The notes under the pieces are model-generated. The model did not search any database and was not told where the DNA came from. It worked only from the letters and a program-made list of their open reading frames with translations. The position numbers were made by a program, and so were the translations under genes. Positions 63,009 through 64,000 of a DNA stretch of 64,000 nt are shown here, in pieces (the stretch's first letter is position 1; each line of letters starts with the position of its first letter). Source of the DNA: Zhengitettix transpicula (Eukaryota > Arthropoda > Insecta > Orthoptera > Tetrigidae). Where the stretch lies: the NCBI GenBank assembly GCA_037074705.1, contig CM073596.1, positions 57,998,001-58,062,000 on the forward strand, given 5' to 3'.

Positions 63009-64000
63009 AGAATAAGATTCAGGATTGATAATTAACATATAAAGTCGTCTATTTTTTAACCAATAAATATATTATTAAGACTAAACGTAGAAAACCGTTG
63101 AAAATGGCGACAAAAGCCGAAAGAGACTAAACAAAGTTGATATGTTTTAGCTATAATATTTTTTTTTTTAAAAAAAACAGAGGACTTTATATGGTAATTA
63201 TCAATTGTACGACATTTTAATTTTTCCATTTATGAACATTGTCGCTTGAAGAATATTTAGTTTGTATATTTGGCTATATTTGTTTCATGATAATATACAA
63301 TTAATGACTGTTAACAAAATTAACTTTACAATAGTACGAATGTTTCGTTTATTTACAAGTATTAGTATTAGTAAAATTTATGGTTTACATGATACTCGGT
63401 GTATTTATATTTCCTTCTATTACCTTGTTATATCCTACCGTCAAACATTCTATTATTCTGCTTAGATATTTATTGAGACTACTTTTCCAAAATAAAAACT
63501 CTTTCCTTGTGATATTTATTTTTTTCGAGTTTATGAACATCCATCCGGGAAAATGTTTATCTGGCGTTTTTCAACGGTACAGTTTTCCTGCTGCCTTTTC
63601 GTAAGAAGACAGGACACTGAATGGCTTGCTTTTATTTGTAGTCCAAGAGTGTGTGACATGTTGTTAGATCTTGTGAAAGGATTTTCTGTTGGAGCCAACA
63701 CTTCAGGCACTCAGATCACGCTCGGCCGCAAGCAAGGTAGAAGGGCGAAAAGGTCGTTAGCGGGAGGGTTCACTGTATATATCTCACTCTAACTTAATTC
63801 CGGGGAGAGGCAACACTTTCTTCATGATTTATCTGCGTATCGGGAGCAGTTCCTGCAGGATATACGCACGTGGACCACCACCACCGGCCCCTGAAGAAAA
63901 CCGCTTCAAACCCTTGCTAAAGCCAACAATGCTAGATATAAGCCAAGAAAAAAAAAAGGGGGGTTTAAAACATGACAATGCTTTTCCTGAATGCGTACTA
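63009..64000. other. AT-rich end of window
   Basis: Contains the T11A8 tract at 63159-63177. Open frames at 63262-63792 on the plus strand show no domain I recognise, though 63600-63790 is less AT-rich and might be genic DNA continuing past the window. Confidence 0.35.

Noticed and set aside
1..64000. CRISPR arrays, bacterial operons, tRNA or rRNA genes
   Set aside because: None seen; direct repeats are microsatellites or transposon copies, and no cloverleaf with intact A and B boxes was recognised by eye.

Overview
This window is nuclear DNA from an animal, most likely an arthropod and plausibly an insect with a large, AT-rich, transposon-filled genome. The evidence is one spliced protein gene with GT-AG introns, Helitrons ending in the CAACGCCGGGCACCCAGCTAG-type 3' end common in arthropods, decayed jockey/RTE-like LINEs, many microsatellites, and no bacterial gene organisation. 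The species cannot be named from sequence alone.

The only intact protein gene I can assemble lies on the + strand: a secreted lipase of the pancreatic-lipase/phospholipase A1 family. Eight exons between 12947 and 37654 join in phase to a 340-residue protein. The Ser159/Asp187/His272 triad, the HGW oxyanion-side motif and eight Cys in the region after residue 190 are visible. Exons 3-8 (33101-37654) are secure. Exons 1 and 2 fit by phase, splice sites and total length, but lie far upstream across introns of about 16.5 and 3.6 kb, so they are less certain. The long introns are filled with mobile DNA. Exon 3 with its acceptor is partly duplicated at 32084-32187, flanking a cluster of retroposon copies.

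The rest is repeats. (1) 'Family A' is a GC-rich, non-coding, poly(A)-tailed retroposon of about 0.5 kb, with about 24 copies in both orientations. Many are 5'-truncated or in head-to-tail groups, and three have clear target-site duplications. (2) Two families carry sequences that fit hammerhead ribozyme cores (CTGANGA, stem II, GAAA, CGTH, with matching stem I arms). Similar motifs are known in Penelope-like elements and retrozymes. Type 1 is at 13.26, 16.87, 17.01, 19.1, 19.3, 20.5, 31.05 and 59.87 kb. Type 2 is at 10.27, 22.42, 24.02, 26.3, 48.5, 48.65, 54.75, 59.4 and 62.4 kb. Several sit in large fold-back structures. (3) Non-autonomous Helitrons occur at 20.6, 33.5, 40.6, 42.2, 46.9, 60.4 and 62.5 kb. 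(4) LINE remnants occur at 6.4, 49.7-51.4 and 52.7-53.8 kb. (5) Unclassified fold-back elements occur at 3.5-5.5, 14.2, 18.5, 22.4-24.1, 36.3 and 54.4-55.5 kb. (6) A 780-bp TATC/TC satellite lies at 38.9-39.7 kb.

Layout: 0-12.9 kb is intergenic repeats; 12.9-37.7 kb is the lipase gene with transposon-laden introns; 37.7-64 kb is intergenic repeat DNA, with LINE and family A clusters at 49-60 kb and Helitrons at 40-47 and 60-63 kb. No tRNA, rRNA or CRISPR array was recognised. The main item worth a second look is the set of hammerhead-like cores and their fold-back arrangement.
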